From the NCBI GenBank assembly GCA_027019885.1, contig JALUWC010000455.1:1-7628 (forward strand): a DNA stretch of 7,628 bases, in the 5' to 3' direction. This document shows positions 1 through 6,185 of this stretch, piece by piece. The notes under the pieces are model-generated. The model saw only the letters and a list, made by a program, of their open reading frames with translations. It did not search any database and was not told where the DNA came from. A program made the position numbers and the translations under genes. How positions within the stretch are numbered: the first letter of the stretch is position 1; every line of letters starts with the position of its first letter. The DNA is from Geoglobus sp. (GTDB taxonomy: Archaea; Halobacteriota; Archaeoglobi; Archaeoglobales; Archaeoglobaceae).

Positions 1-105
1 CCTTGTAATGACCTTCTCCACCTTTCTTAAATCGAAAATGTTAAGTATTTTTGATAATAACTGCCATCTGTAGTCTGTTTGGCAGACTACCAGCGGGATT
101 TGCAT
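1..105 (-). CDS. IS transposase, N-terminal fragment (runs off left edge)
   Basis: The open frame starts at ATG 105-103 and runs leftward off the window, giving 35 visible codons beginning MQIPLVVCQTDYRWQLL. The right-hand transposase starts identically: the first 17 residues are the same, and 24 of 35 match overall. At the DNA level I count 20 differences in 105 bases. A GGTGA Shine-Dalgarno lies five bases upstream (complement of 110-114), which supports this start. The catalytic DDE region is outside the window, so intactness cannot be judged. The function is inferred from the right-hand copy, where more of the enzyme is visible. Confidence 0.75.
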   Translation of the reverse strand, partial: MQIPLVVCQTDYRWQLLSKILNIFDLRKVEKVITR

Positions 106-114
106 TGTTTCACC

Positions 115-138
115 AGGAGGAGGCATATGCCTCCCCCT
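115..138 (-). promoter_or_regulatory. Leader hairpin of left IS transposase
   Basis: On the minus strand AGGGGGAGGCAT is followed directly by ATGCCTCCTCCT. The arms pair over 12 positions, including one G-U pair, although the innermost bases must form the loop. The 3' arm abuts the GGTGA Shine-Dalgarno. The right IS has a hairpin at the same place with different arm bases, so pairing is preserved while sequence changes. Confidence 0.7.
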
Positions 139-156
139 ACATAAGTTTTACGGTTT
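136..156 (-). promoter_or_regulatory. Transposase promoter of left IS
   Basis: These 21 bases are identical between the two IS copies although flanking sequence has diverged. On the minus strand they read ACCGTAAAA followed by CTTATGTA, resembling an archaeal BRE plus a weak TATA box centred near 142. A start 25-27 bases downstream falls near 115, giving a leader of about ten bases before ATG 105. The element is assigned from conservation and spacing only. Confidence 0.55.
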
Positions 157-290
157 TTGATGAGTTTGTTTCCTTTGCAGATTGATTTTTTAATGTCTCT
201 TTTTGTGGGAGGGTCATATTGTCTGTTGTTTGTGGATTGGATGCGTTGGAGATGAGATTGAGTTGGAGGTTGTGTAATTACCCTAATCTG

Positions 291-300
291 GTGTATATTC
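291..300 (+). promoter_or_regulatory. TATA box of the nrpR-like gene
   Basis: GTGTATATTC lies about 30 bases upstream of ATG 327, the spacing expected for an archaeal promoter with a very short leader. It is outside the IS-derived DNA, which ends near 259. It supports ATG 327 as the start and argues against a longer frame that would begin upstream of the promoter. Confidence 0.5.
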
Positions 301-326
301 AGATAGGGATTACCGAAAAAATTTTA

Positions 327-1331
327 ATGTTAAACAATGTTGATTTGAAAAGCGGTACCACGAGGGTTCAGAGAGAGATCCTCAGAGTGCTTGCGGATAC
401 CGATAGGCCTCTGAGTTCAAGGGAAATTGCGGAAGAGCTCAGAAAAATAGGCATACATCTGGATACAAGGACTGTGAGGTATCATTTGCAGAAGCTGGAT
501 GAAAAGGGTCTGACTGCCAAGCCGAAAAAGTACAAGAGGGTGATTACCGAAAAGGGAAGAGAGAAGCTGAGAAGGAGTCTGGTGTATGAAAGGCTGGAGG
601 AGCTCTCTGAACGGGTGGAGTACAACATACACACCTCCACATTCTCTCTGGACACGCTGAAGGGGACGATTCCAACCAATGTGGCCATAATTGACAAGGA
701 CAGAAGCGAGGATGCATTGAGGATACTATCGGAGGTCAGTCATGTTGGAATATCAACATCAAATCTCGTGGCGGTGTATGATGAAGGAGAGCACTGTGGA
801 GAGTTTCTGGTTCCTGAGGGAAAGTTTGCCATAGCTGTGGTTTCCAACACCCTGATAGATGCGATTCTCAGGAAAGCCAGAGTCACGACAAAACCGGAGA
901 TTGCACCTTTGCTCCACATCTGTGATGGGGAAGCTGAGGGCTTCAGCGAGATGATAAGCTACAAGGGCATTACATTAAGCCCGGGCTGGCTGATGATAAA
1001 AGCAGGGCTGACTTCCGTCTGCAAACTTGCAACAGAGGGAAGCGGGGATGTTATAGCAGCAGTAAGATCGTTCAGCGTTTATACCATGGACACAGTTAAA
1101 AAAGAGCTCAGAAGGGCTGAAAAAGCAGGGATAGGTGGCATTCTGAGCATATCTCCTCCGCCGAACCACCTCAGCCTTCCCTGGCTGTCCACTAGAAGGG
1201 GGGAGATTCTGATTCTGGCAGGCGTTAACTACCTGGCTCCCCTTGAGGAGCTTGGACTGAAGCCGGACATCAGGATAAACGAGTACTTTGTGGATTATAC
1301 TGAGTTCAAGAGTATAGACAGTGTTGTTTAA
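327..1331 (+). CDS. NrpR-family winged-helix transcriptional regulator
   Basis: This is a 334-residue cytoplasmic DNA-binding protein. Residues 10-80 form a winged helix (SSREIAEELRK, then RTVRYHLQKLDEKGL as recognition helix and wing). Residues about 85-320 are one NrpR regulatory domain, recognisable from blocks such as GISTSNLVAVYDEG, SPGWLMIKAGLTSV and GSGDVIAAVRSF. Known NrpR proteins repress nitrogen-assimilation genes and are relieved by 2-oxoglutarate; the methanococcal form has two such domains, so this is a single-domain version. The target genes here are unknown, and I saw no nitrogen gene nearby. ATG 327 is preferred because a TATA box lies at 291-300. The frame is open back to TTG 219, but codons before about 260 lie in IS-derived DNA. 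The next gene starts 109 bases downstream and has its own promoter. Family call is good; the physiological role is inferred. Confidence 0.85.
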   Translation: MLNNVDLKSGTTRVQREILRVLADTDRPLSSREIAEELRKIGIHLDTRTVRYHLQKLDEKGLTAKPKKYKRVITEKGREKLRRSLVYERLEELSERVEYNIHTSTFSLDTLKGTIPTNVAIIDKDRSEDALRILSEVSHVGISTSNLVAVYDEGEHCGEFLVPEGKFAIAVVSNTLIDAILRKARVTTKPEIAPLLHICDGEAEGFSEMISYKGITLSPGWLMIKAGLTSVCKLATEGSGDVIAAVRSFSVYTMDTVKKELRRAEKAGIGGILSISPPPNHLSLPWLSTRRGEILILAGVNYLAPLEELGLKPDIRINEYFVDYTEFKSIDSVV

Positions 1332-1407
1332 GACCTTTTGTTGAGAGAGGGTAGTATAGATGTCATCAAAAGTTGAGTGAGTATGAGTCTACATTAATTG
1401 AGAGTTA

Positions 1408-1417
1408 AGTTTATATG
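1408..1417 (+). promoter_or_regulatory. TATA box for the membrane-anchored regulator
   Basis: AGTTTATATG is a good archaeal TATA match centred near 1413. A start 26 bases on would fall at about 1439-1441, exactly at an in-frame GTG. This implies a leaderless mRNA. Confidence 0.5.
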
Positions 1418-1440
1418 TAAGTATGTATTATGTAAAGATT

Positions 1441-1947
1441 GTGATAGAAACAGAAATTACATTGGACAAGAAAGTTTTTGAAGCTCTCTCGTCTGAGACG
1501 AGGATAAGAATACTCAAATACATTAAGACTAAAGCTAGGACTATTACTGAACTGTCTAAAATACTGGGCACTTCTAAGTCCACCGTTAGTCAGCATCTCG
1601 ATAAGCTTATGGAAGCAGGACTGGTCAAAAAGAGTGATGAAAGAAGAAAATGGGTGTATTATGAGCTTACTGAAAAAGGTAAGAAAATCCTGCAAGGTAG
1701 ACTTAAGGTGAGAATTCTACTATATATTGGGTGGCTAACTCTGATTGGGGGTGTTGTTGAATTGTTGATGTTTATAAAATGGATGCTGAGCTTGCCATCT
1801 TTAAATTATCGCCCAATAACGACTCCTCATTTTCCTTATTTTTCGATAATAATTAGTAACGCACAATTTTTAGTTGGTATTTGTTTGATTTTGATAGGTC
1901 TCACTATAGTGATTTTCACGTATAGAAAATATAGGTATATTCTTTAA
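1441..1947 (+). CDS. Membrane-anchored ArsR-like winged-helix regulator
   Basis: A 168-residue protein. Residues about 5-85 form an ArsR-type winged helix: FEALSSETRIRILKYI, then TITELSKILGTSKSTVSQHLDKLMEAGLV, and the wing RRKWVYYELTEKGKKIL. No metal-binding cysteines are visible. Two hydrophobic segments follow (about 91-112 and 136-160), joined by a loop of about 20 residues containing RPITTP and ending in the basic tail RKYRYIL. This predicts a cytoplasmic DNA-binding head, a hairpin in the membrane and a short external loop: a one-component membrane regulator. GTG 1441 fits the TATA box as a leaderless start; ATG 1423, in frame, would lie only about 10 bases from the TATA box. The protease gene follows after 84 bases with its own promoter. 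A paralogue lies in opposite orientation at 6185-6852. Ligand and targets are unknown. Confidence 0.8.
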   Translation: MIETEITLDKKVFEALSSETRIRILKYIKTKARTITELSKILGTSKSTVSQHLDKLMEAGLVKKSDERRKWVYYELTEKGKKILQGRLKVRILLYIGWLTLIGGVVELLMFIKWMLSLPSLNYRPITTPHFPYFSIIISNAQFLVGICLILIGLTIVIFTYRKYRYIL

Positions 1948-1949
1948 CC

Positions 1950-1967
1950 GTTCGTAAAAAACCGAAC
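1950..1967 (+). promoter_or_regulatory. Inverted repeat upstream of the protease promoter
   Basis: GTTCG and CGAAC form a 5-bp inverted repeat with an 8-base A-rich centre, ending about 13 bases before the protease TATA box. The position suits an operator, possibly for the neighbouring winged-helix regulator. The repeat is short and could be chance or part of a terminator for the upstream gene. Confidence 0.3.
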
Positions 1968-1979
1968 ATTTTTGAAGGT

Positions 1980-1990
1980 TTTATATTTTA
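1980..1990 (+). promoter_or_regulatory. TATA box of the protease gene
   Basis: TTTATATTTTA preceded by GAAGG resembles an archaeal BRE/TATA pair. Transcription would begin near 2008-2011, leaving a leader of about 22 bases that contains the Shine-Dalgarno. Confidence 0.55.
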
Positions 1991-2019
1991 TTTTTGAGTT
2001 CAAAGTATTGAGGACAAGC

Positions 2020-2027
2020 GGAGGTGA
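2020..2027 (+). promoter_or_regulatory. Shine-Dalgarno deciding the protease start
   Basis: GGAGGTGA lies four bases before GTG 2032 and is the strongest ribosome-binding site in the window. It fixes the start at GTG 2032. The in-frame TTG at 1972 lies upstream of the TATA box and cannot be on that transcript. Confidence 0.75.
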
Positions 2028-2031
2028 GAGT

Positions 2032-3363
2032 GTGAAGTCGTATTTGCTGGGAGTTGGAAGCATAGGTGGTGTATGGGTTCTGCTTTTAACATTCGCTTTC
2101 TGGAATCCAGGTGGAATTCTGAGCGATCCGGCGAAGCTGTCAGTAAACTGGACGGGATATGATGGCCCGATAGAGGAGTACTACTTCTATGAAGCTGGAA
2201 AATGGGTTAAAAAGGAGAAACCGGTTCTGTGGTGGAAGTATGCTGAGCTGAAAAACGTGAAAGTGCATTTTCCCGATTCAAAACCCGGTTATGGTAGCGT
2301 GGTTGGGGTGGGTGTTGCCATGAGGGAGTCAGATATTCCTACTTACGGAGGCTCATTCATAGACGCTGACAGGGGAGTAGTCTTCGTTTATGTTGGAAAT
2401 GAAGAAGATGGGAGAAAGGTGCTGGAAAAAGTAAATGGCAGCGTGAAGCTCGTTCTGCTTAAAGGGAAATACAGCTATGCCCAGCTCAGAGATTGGAAGT
2501 ATGCTTTAACTGAAAAGGTCTCAAAAAGCGGGCTGCCATGGACAGGCACCGCTGTAGACGACACGATGAATAGAGTATTCATAGGTTTTGAAAGTATTGA
2601 GGCTTCTTTGCTGAAAAAGCTCGAGAGTATTCTCGAAGAGCTCGGAATACCGTTTGACGCTGTCGTGGTGCAGAAACAGGGCAGGGTTGTTTTAAGCACT
2701 CGAAGTGACTATATCCGCCCATTAATAGGAGGCATCCAAATTCAGAATCCTAATGCAGGTCTATGTACTCTTGGCTTTATTGCAGAACGAAGTGGAACTA
2801 AGGGATTTGTGACTGCTGGCCACTGTGGTAATATTAATGACCCAATTTACCAGCCTGAATTCCTCGGTTCTGATCAACCCACCGCTAATATTGCTGGGAA
2901 TGTGGAAGCAGACCCATCGGGTGCCAGATTTAGCGATTCTATGTGGGTTGTTTTAGCAACTAATGCTGCATACAAAATCTACAATGAGTGGAATCCCTCG
3001 ATTTCTTATGTTGTATTTAGTGAGATGCAATCCCAAACTCCTGGGATGTATGTATGCAAAGGTGGGATTACAACTGGCGAAACCTGTGGCCAGATAGCCT
3101 TAGTTGGGGAAGATGTTCCCCATCCTGAGTACAATACTCTTTATGACCAAGTTAAAGCCACATATAGTAGCGACCAAGGGGACAGTGGTGCTCCTGTTTA
3201 CTATGATCCTCTTGACACGTGGATCAGAAATTGGTGCTTTGAGACGTATGGTGTGGCATGTAAGGACATCTACGGAATACATTGGGGTTTGATGGATGGT
3301 TATTCAGTTTACAGTCCGATAAGTGGTATTGAAAACGACCTTGGAGAACTGAGAACTAGTTAA
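2032..3363 (+). CDS. Secreted chymotrypsin-fold (S1-type) serine protease precursor
   Basis: A 443-residue preproprotease. Residues about 4-24 are hydrophobic (YLLGVGSIGGVWVLLLTFAF), a signal peptide or anchor. Residues about 30-228 are probably a propeptide resembling in size and position the folding domains of alpha-lytic protease and streptogrisins. The protease domain begins near LIGGIQI (231-237) and holds a full triad: His264 in TAGHC, Asp302 in FSDSMWV, and Ser385 in GDSGAP. Four cysteines sit where this family forms disulfides: Cys245 with Cys265, and Cys342 with Cys352 in VCKGGITTGETCGQI. Two further cysteines (402, 410) may form a third bond. The substrate is probably external protein. 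S1 proteases are uncommon in archaea, where subtilisin types dominate. The promoter is its own; the gene just upstream is a membrane-bound regulator. The class is clear; specificity is not. Confidence 0.9.
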   Translation: MKSYLLGVGSIGGVWVLLLTFAFWNPGGILSDPAKLSVNWTGYDGPIEEYYFYEAGKWVKKEKPVLWWKYAELKNVKVHFPDSKPGYGSVVGVGVAMRESDIPTYGGSFIDADRGVVFVYVGNEEDGRKVLEKVNGSVKLVLLKGKYSYAQLRDWKYALTEKVSKSGLPWTGTAVDDTMNRVFIGFESIEASLLKKLESILEELGIPFDAVVVQKQGRVVLSTRSDYIRPLIGGIQIQNPNAGLCTLGFIAERSGTKGFVTAGHCGNINDPIYQPEFLGSDQPTANIAGNVEADPSGARFSDSMWVVLATNAAYKIYNEWNPSISYVVFSEMQSQTPGMYVCKGGITTGETCGQIALVGEDVPHPEYNTLYDQVKATYSSDQGDSGAPVYYDPLDTWIRNWCFETYGVACKDIYGIHWGLMDGYSVYSPISGIENDLGELRTS

Positions 3364-3379
3364 TTTTAAATTTAAAATT
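3362..3379 (+). terminator. AT-only palindrome after the protease stop
   Basis: AATTTTAAATTTAAAATT is a perfect 18-base palindrome that overlaps the stop codon and is followed by more T-rich sequence (TTTTG, then ATTTTTATC). Archaeal termination depends mainly on T tracts, so this is a plausible terminator. An AT-rich palindrome could also be chance. Confidence 0.4.
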
Positions 3380-3688
3380 TTGTAAATTAAATTTTTATCA
3401 CTTCACTTATTAATTCTACAACGAATTTTATACTCGATCTTGTTCCCAAGTAAATTTTCTTCAAAAAGGCCTTATATCGTATCGCACAGACATCACAGAA
3501 TAAAAAAGAAAGTCTCCTTTGACGAAAAACTTCAAGAAAGTTGATTTTCTGGAGGCGATCGAGGTTTGAGTTTTTAAGTTAATTCATTGAGCGTGGTATT
3601 TTTTAATCTTGAACCTCATTTGGGACTGGGTGGGCGGGTTAAAATTTTTTAATAAAATGTACTTTTAAAAGTGCTCAGGGAAGTCAAG
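3364..3688. other. AT-rich spacer between convergent genes
   Basis: About 325 bases lie between the protease stop and the end of the Fe-S pseudogene. I see no gene with a start signal. Contents are T-rich tracts that could terminate both converging transcripts, the palindrome at 3362-3379, and a second perfect palindrome ACTTTTAAAAGT at 3661-3672, followed on the minus strand by T-rich sequence. A short frame near 3503-3544 reads KKKVSFDEKLQES before a stop; it is too short to call. Confidence 0.5.
3661..3672 (-). terminator. Possible terminator of the leftward operon
   Basis: The perfect palindrome ACTTTTAAAAGT lies 16 bases past the stop of the Fe-S pseudogene. Minus-strand T runs follow (ATTTTATT, AAATTTT). 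The role is inferred from position only. Confidence 0.35.
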
Positions 3689-4821
3689 TCACTCCAACGC
3701 CTTCTCCAGCAGCTCAACCAGATCAACCACCTCTACTCCAGCCCCGGCCTCTTTAGACGCCTGTGTCAGATGCAGCTTGCAGAAGGGGCATCAGGAGATG
3801 AGGAGGTCGGCGCTCTGCTTTGCCTCCTGAATTCGCTCTATGCCTATCTCCATGGTCAGCTCCTTGAACTGGGATTTGACACCGCCTCCGGCTCCACAGC
3901 AGAAAGCGTTCTCTCTACTCCTCTCCATCTCCACCAGCTCTATGCCGAGCCTCCTGATAAGTTCTCTGGGCTCATCGTAAACCCCATGTGCCTGCCCAGG
4001 TGGCAGGGGTCGTGATAGGTTGCCCTGATGTTCAGGGTTTTAAGCGCAATTTCGCCCTTCTCCACCAGCTCCTTTACAAAATGCACCGTATGGATAACCT
4101 CGAAATCAAAGCTGAGCCCTTCTTCTGCTGCCAGCTTCGGATAATCTCTCGCTATCGTTCTGTAGCAGCCGGCGCACGTTGTAACTATCCTTTTAACGCC
4201 CCTCTTCTCCCACTCCCGGTAGTTTCTCAGAAATAGCTTTCTGGCGACACTCTTTTGGCCGGTTCTCAGGAAGGGTGAGCCGCAGCAAACTTCATTCTGG
4301 CCGGCATAAACGAACCCGGTTGTTTTTGACAGCACATTAACGGTGGCAACAGCCAGCTCTTTCATCCTGTAACTGGCCGTACAGCCTGCAAAGTAGAGGA
4401 GCTCCCCTCCTTCAGCGAACTCGACACCTTCAGGCATCCAGGCATCTCTGTCTTCAGCCTTCTCACCATATGGGTTCCAGTGCTTTTCAACGGCATGCTT
4501 CAGCCTTTCGTGAACGAGGAGAGGTGCAAGCTTCGACCTCTCAAGCTCAGCCCTGCTCTCCTCCCAGAGGTCGATGAGGGGTATGGACGTCTGGCAGACC
4601 ACCTCGCATGCGCCACATGTTGTGCACTTGTAAAACTCCTCAACACTCTACTCATCGAAATTGAACTGTTTCAAGGCCTTACTTCTGAGTAAGAATGTTC
4701 TCCCCCTGGGAGAGACACTTTCCCAGCCCACAACGCTGTAAACCGGGCACACCCTGCAGTAATGGCACTGGGCACATATCAGGACCTCTTCTTCTACTTT
4801 GACGTGAGTGGCACCCTTCAT
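3689..4821 (-). pseudogene. Broken HdrD/GlcF-like Fe-S oxidoreductase subunit
   Basis: Reading from ATG 4821-4819 to TGA 3691-3689 and repairing one base gives about 377 residues, normal for this family. Order: a two-cluster ferredoxin region (C16/C19/C22/C25, then CTTCGACEVVC), and two CCG domains (FAGCTASYR, CCGSPFLRTGQ, TTCAGCYRTI; then YHDPCHLGRHMG, CCGAGGG, CPFC). Such proteins take electrons from a flavin dehydrogenase and pass them to a membrane carrier. Three lesions break it: TAG at codon 58 (4650-4648) between the cluster motifs; a one-base loss in a G run (3982-3985), where four Gs stand for an expected five and after which GVYDEPRELIRRLG resumes in another frame; and TGA (3830-3828) just before CPFC. 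The start overlaps the flavoprotein stop as ATGA, indicating coupled translation. The longest surviving piece (about 4602-3940) lacks cluster one and half of CCG domain two. Confidence 0.85.
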
Positions 4822-6095
4822 ACCACCACCGCCGTAAGCTCCGCAAGGCTCATCAGCCTGGGAATTGCCCCTTCGGGAAAGAACTTCCCCGGGTTCAGCA
4901 GGTTGTGGGGATCGGCTTCCCTCTTGTACTCGTACAGCTCCTCAAAGTCCTCCCTGTACCTGCTCCTGTGGCTCAGCCACAGACCGTAGCCGTATTCCTT
5001 CCCTCCAAGCTTTCTGGCCAGCTTCAACAGCTTCAGTACCTTCAGCCAGTGGAGCGTGTAGCTGAACCTCCGCTCATCAGAGGGCATGAAAAGCAGAACT
5101 GAAGCTTCAAAACCATGTCGGCTGCCTGTAATCCTTTTCGCCTCCCTGTAAAATTCTGGAACTCTGTCAAGGGGAATCAGAGCCTCGAAGGTCACAAGGC
5201 TGGGGCCCAGCATCTTTATTCTCATTGGATAGAAGCGATCCTCCCAGAGCTCCTCGCCAAGACTGTTGCTCTCTTTGCCGTCGCAGAGGAGCAGCGTGTC
5301 CTTTTCCGGCAAATCTGTGCCCTTTACCTGGTTTTTCATAGAAAGGAATGAAGAGTCGATGAAGAGTGCTGAATGGACTGGATTATCACTGCCTTTTACC
5401 GACTCAATCACCTTAACAGCATCTTCTATGCTCATGTGTTCCGCGTAGGGCTTGTCTTCGCTGAACTCCCTGAGCCTTATCTCAGCGTTGATTATGAGCC
5501 CTGTTGCACTGCAAAGCCCTACGAACCTGCTTACTTTGGACTCATCCACCACCTTCACGCCTGAGAAGTCGGCAACGGTTAGGGATGCGACGTTATCCGC
5601 TATCCCACCATACTTCAGGCTGCCGATCCCATAGCCACCAACAGCAACCCAGCCGCCGACAGTTGATGAAGGGGCGCTTGTAGGATAAACTCTTAGGGAC
5701 AAACCTTTTCTCACAAGTTCCTTCTGCACATCCCACCAGACCGCTCCTGCCTCAGCCTTCAGCAGCCTTGCATCCTCATCAACCTCAAATCCGTTCATCC
5801 TTGAGAGGTCAACAACTATGCCGCCTTTCAGAGGAATTGCTCCTCCATAGGCAGACGTTGCCGCCCCTCTTGGCGTAACTGGTATTCTATTCTGCTTCGC
5901 AACTTCCAGTATTTTCAGGACATCCTCAGTACTTTCAGGCTGCACAACGATGTCGGGAATGTTTTTGATAAACTTCATTATGAATTTGGGAGGGGTGGAG
6001 AGGTCGTGGGAGTAAAGAAACTTCTGCAGCATGCTTGAATCGTTTCTGATGCCATGAAGAAGTGATGAAAGGCTCATCGTGTGGGCTGAGTCCAT
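4818..6095 (-). CDS. FAD-linked 2-hydroxyacid dehydrogenase (GlcD/D-lactate dehydrogenase-like)
   Basis: A 425-residue flavoprotein of the VAO/GlcD fold. The FAD-binding half includes IVVQPESTEDVLKILEVA (49-66), the pyrophosphate loop VTPRGAATSAYGGAIP (73-88), VVDLSRMNGFEVD (94-106), and SSTVGGWVAVGGYGIGSLKYGG (143-164). The C-terminal end carries the family signature DPHNLLNPGK (395-404). Relatives oxidise D-lactate, glycolate or similar acids; the substrate cannot be told from sequence here. The canonical GSEGTLG motif is replaced by LCSATGLI (194-201), and the protein is slightly shorter than most relatives, so activity is not assured. ATG 6095 fits a TATA box at 6115-6125 as a leaderless start. 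The stop overlaps the start of the Fe-S partner gene, which is broken, so this intact gene has lost its cognate partner unless one is encoded elsewhere. Confidence 0.85.
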   Translation of the reverse strand: MDSAHTMSLSSLLHGIRNDSSMLQKFLYSHDLSTPPKFIMKFIKNIPDIVVQPESTEDVLKILEVAKQNRIPVTPRGAATSAYGGAIPLKGGIVVDLSRMNGFEVDEDARLLKAEAGAVWWDVQKELVRKGLSLRVYPTSAPSSTVGGWVAVGGYGIGSLKYGGIADNVASLTVADFSGVKVVDESKVSRFVGLCSATGLIINAEIRLREFSEDKPYAEHMSIEDAVKVIESVKGSDNPVHSALFIDSSFLSMKNQVKGTDLPEKDTLLLCDGKESNSLGEELWEDRFYPMRIKMLGPSLVTFEALIPLDRVPEFYREAKRITGSRHGFEASVLLFMPSDERRFSYTLHWLKVLKLLKLARKLGGKEYGYGLWLSHRSRYREDFEELYEYKREADPHNLLNPGKFFPEGAIPRLMSLAELTAVVV

Positions 6096-6114
6096 GGTTG
6101 ATTTTATGGTGCAG

Positions 6115-6125
6115 GTATAAAAAAC
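6115..6125 (-). promoter_or_regulatory. TATA box of the flavoprotein operon
   Basis: The minus strand reads GTTTTTTATAC, with the TATA core centred near 6119. A start 25-27 bases on falls at ATG 6095-6093, so the transcript should be leaderless. No Shine-Dalgarno is present before the ATG, which agrees. Confidence 0.55.
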
Positions 6126-6145
6126 ATTGAGAGGTTTTCTAACCC

Positions 6146-6185
6146 ATGTTCAGTTGCTAACATCCCTTATGGACGAAATGTTAGC
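6146..6185. promoter_or_regulatory. Cluster of ATGTTAGC half-sites, possible operator
   Basis: GCTAACAT (6156-6163) and ATGTTAGC (6178-6185) form a perfect 8-bp inverted repeat with a 14-base spacer. A partial third copy, ATGTTCAG, lies at 6146. The cluster sits about 30-65 bases upstream of the flavoprotein TATA box, where an activator or repressor would bind. It also touches the stop codon of the upstream gene and could instead act as its terminator hairpin. Confidence 0.45.

Larger units (their letters stand above)
1..259 (-). mobile_element. 5' end of a left-flanking insertion sequence (partial)
   Basis: This stretch is the reverse complement of a diverged copy of the sequence starting near 6880 at the other end of the window. 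Matching blocks are 59-90 with 7049-7080 (32 identical bases), 136-156 with 6983-7003 (21 identical), and 226-243 with 6896-6913 (18 identical). Weaker similarity continues to about 259, with 4 mismatches over the last 34 bases, and then stops. That point is taken as the inner IS end. It holds the promoter, leader hairpin and first 35 codons of a transposase pointing out of the window. The family is probably one of the DDE insertion sequences of Archaeoglobus, but the name is not certain. The exact terminus and any target-site duplication cannot be fixed without the outer end. Confidence 0.8.

Noticed and set aside
219..326. N-terminal extension of the NrpR-like protein from TTG 219
   Set aside because: It lies partly in IS-derived sequence and upstream of the likely TATA box.
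1972..2031. N-terminal extension of the protease from TTG 1972
   Set aside because: It begins upstream of the TATA box at 1980-1990, and a strong Shine-Dalgarno precedes GTG 2032.
3503..3600. Short coding-like stretch KKKVSFDEKLQES followed in another frame by VDFLEAIEV
   Set aside because: It may be a remnant of a small gene, but it is too short, has no start signal and matches no family I can name.
3828..3830. TGA directly before CPFC as a possible selenocysteine codon
   Set aside because: The position is normally an ordinary residue next to the ligand cysteines, no SECIS-like stem was evident, and the same gene has an amber codon and a frameshift. Nonsense mutation is simpler.
4648..4650. 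In-frame TAG as a possible pyrrolysine codon
   Set aside because: Pyrrolysine is known mainly from methylamine methyltransferases and needs its own tRNA and synthetase, for which nothing is seen here. Other lesions in the gene point to decay.
4865..5634. Several 60-80 codon plus-strand frames opposite the flavoprotein gene
   Set aside because: They overlap an intact, conserved 425-residue gene on the other strand and show no domain or ribosome-binding site.
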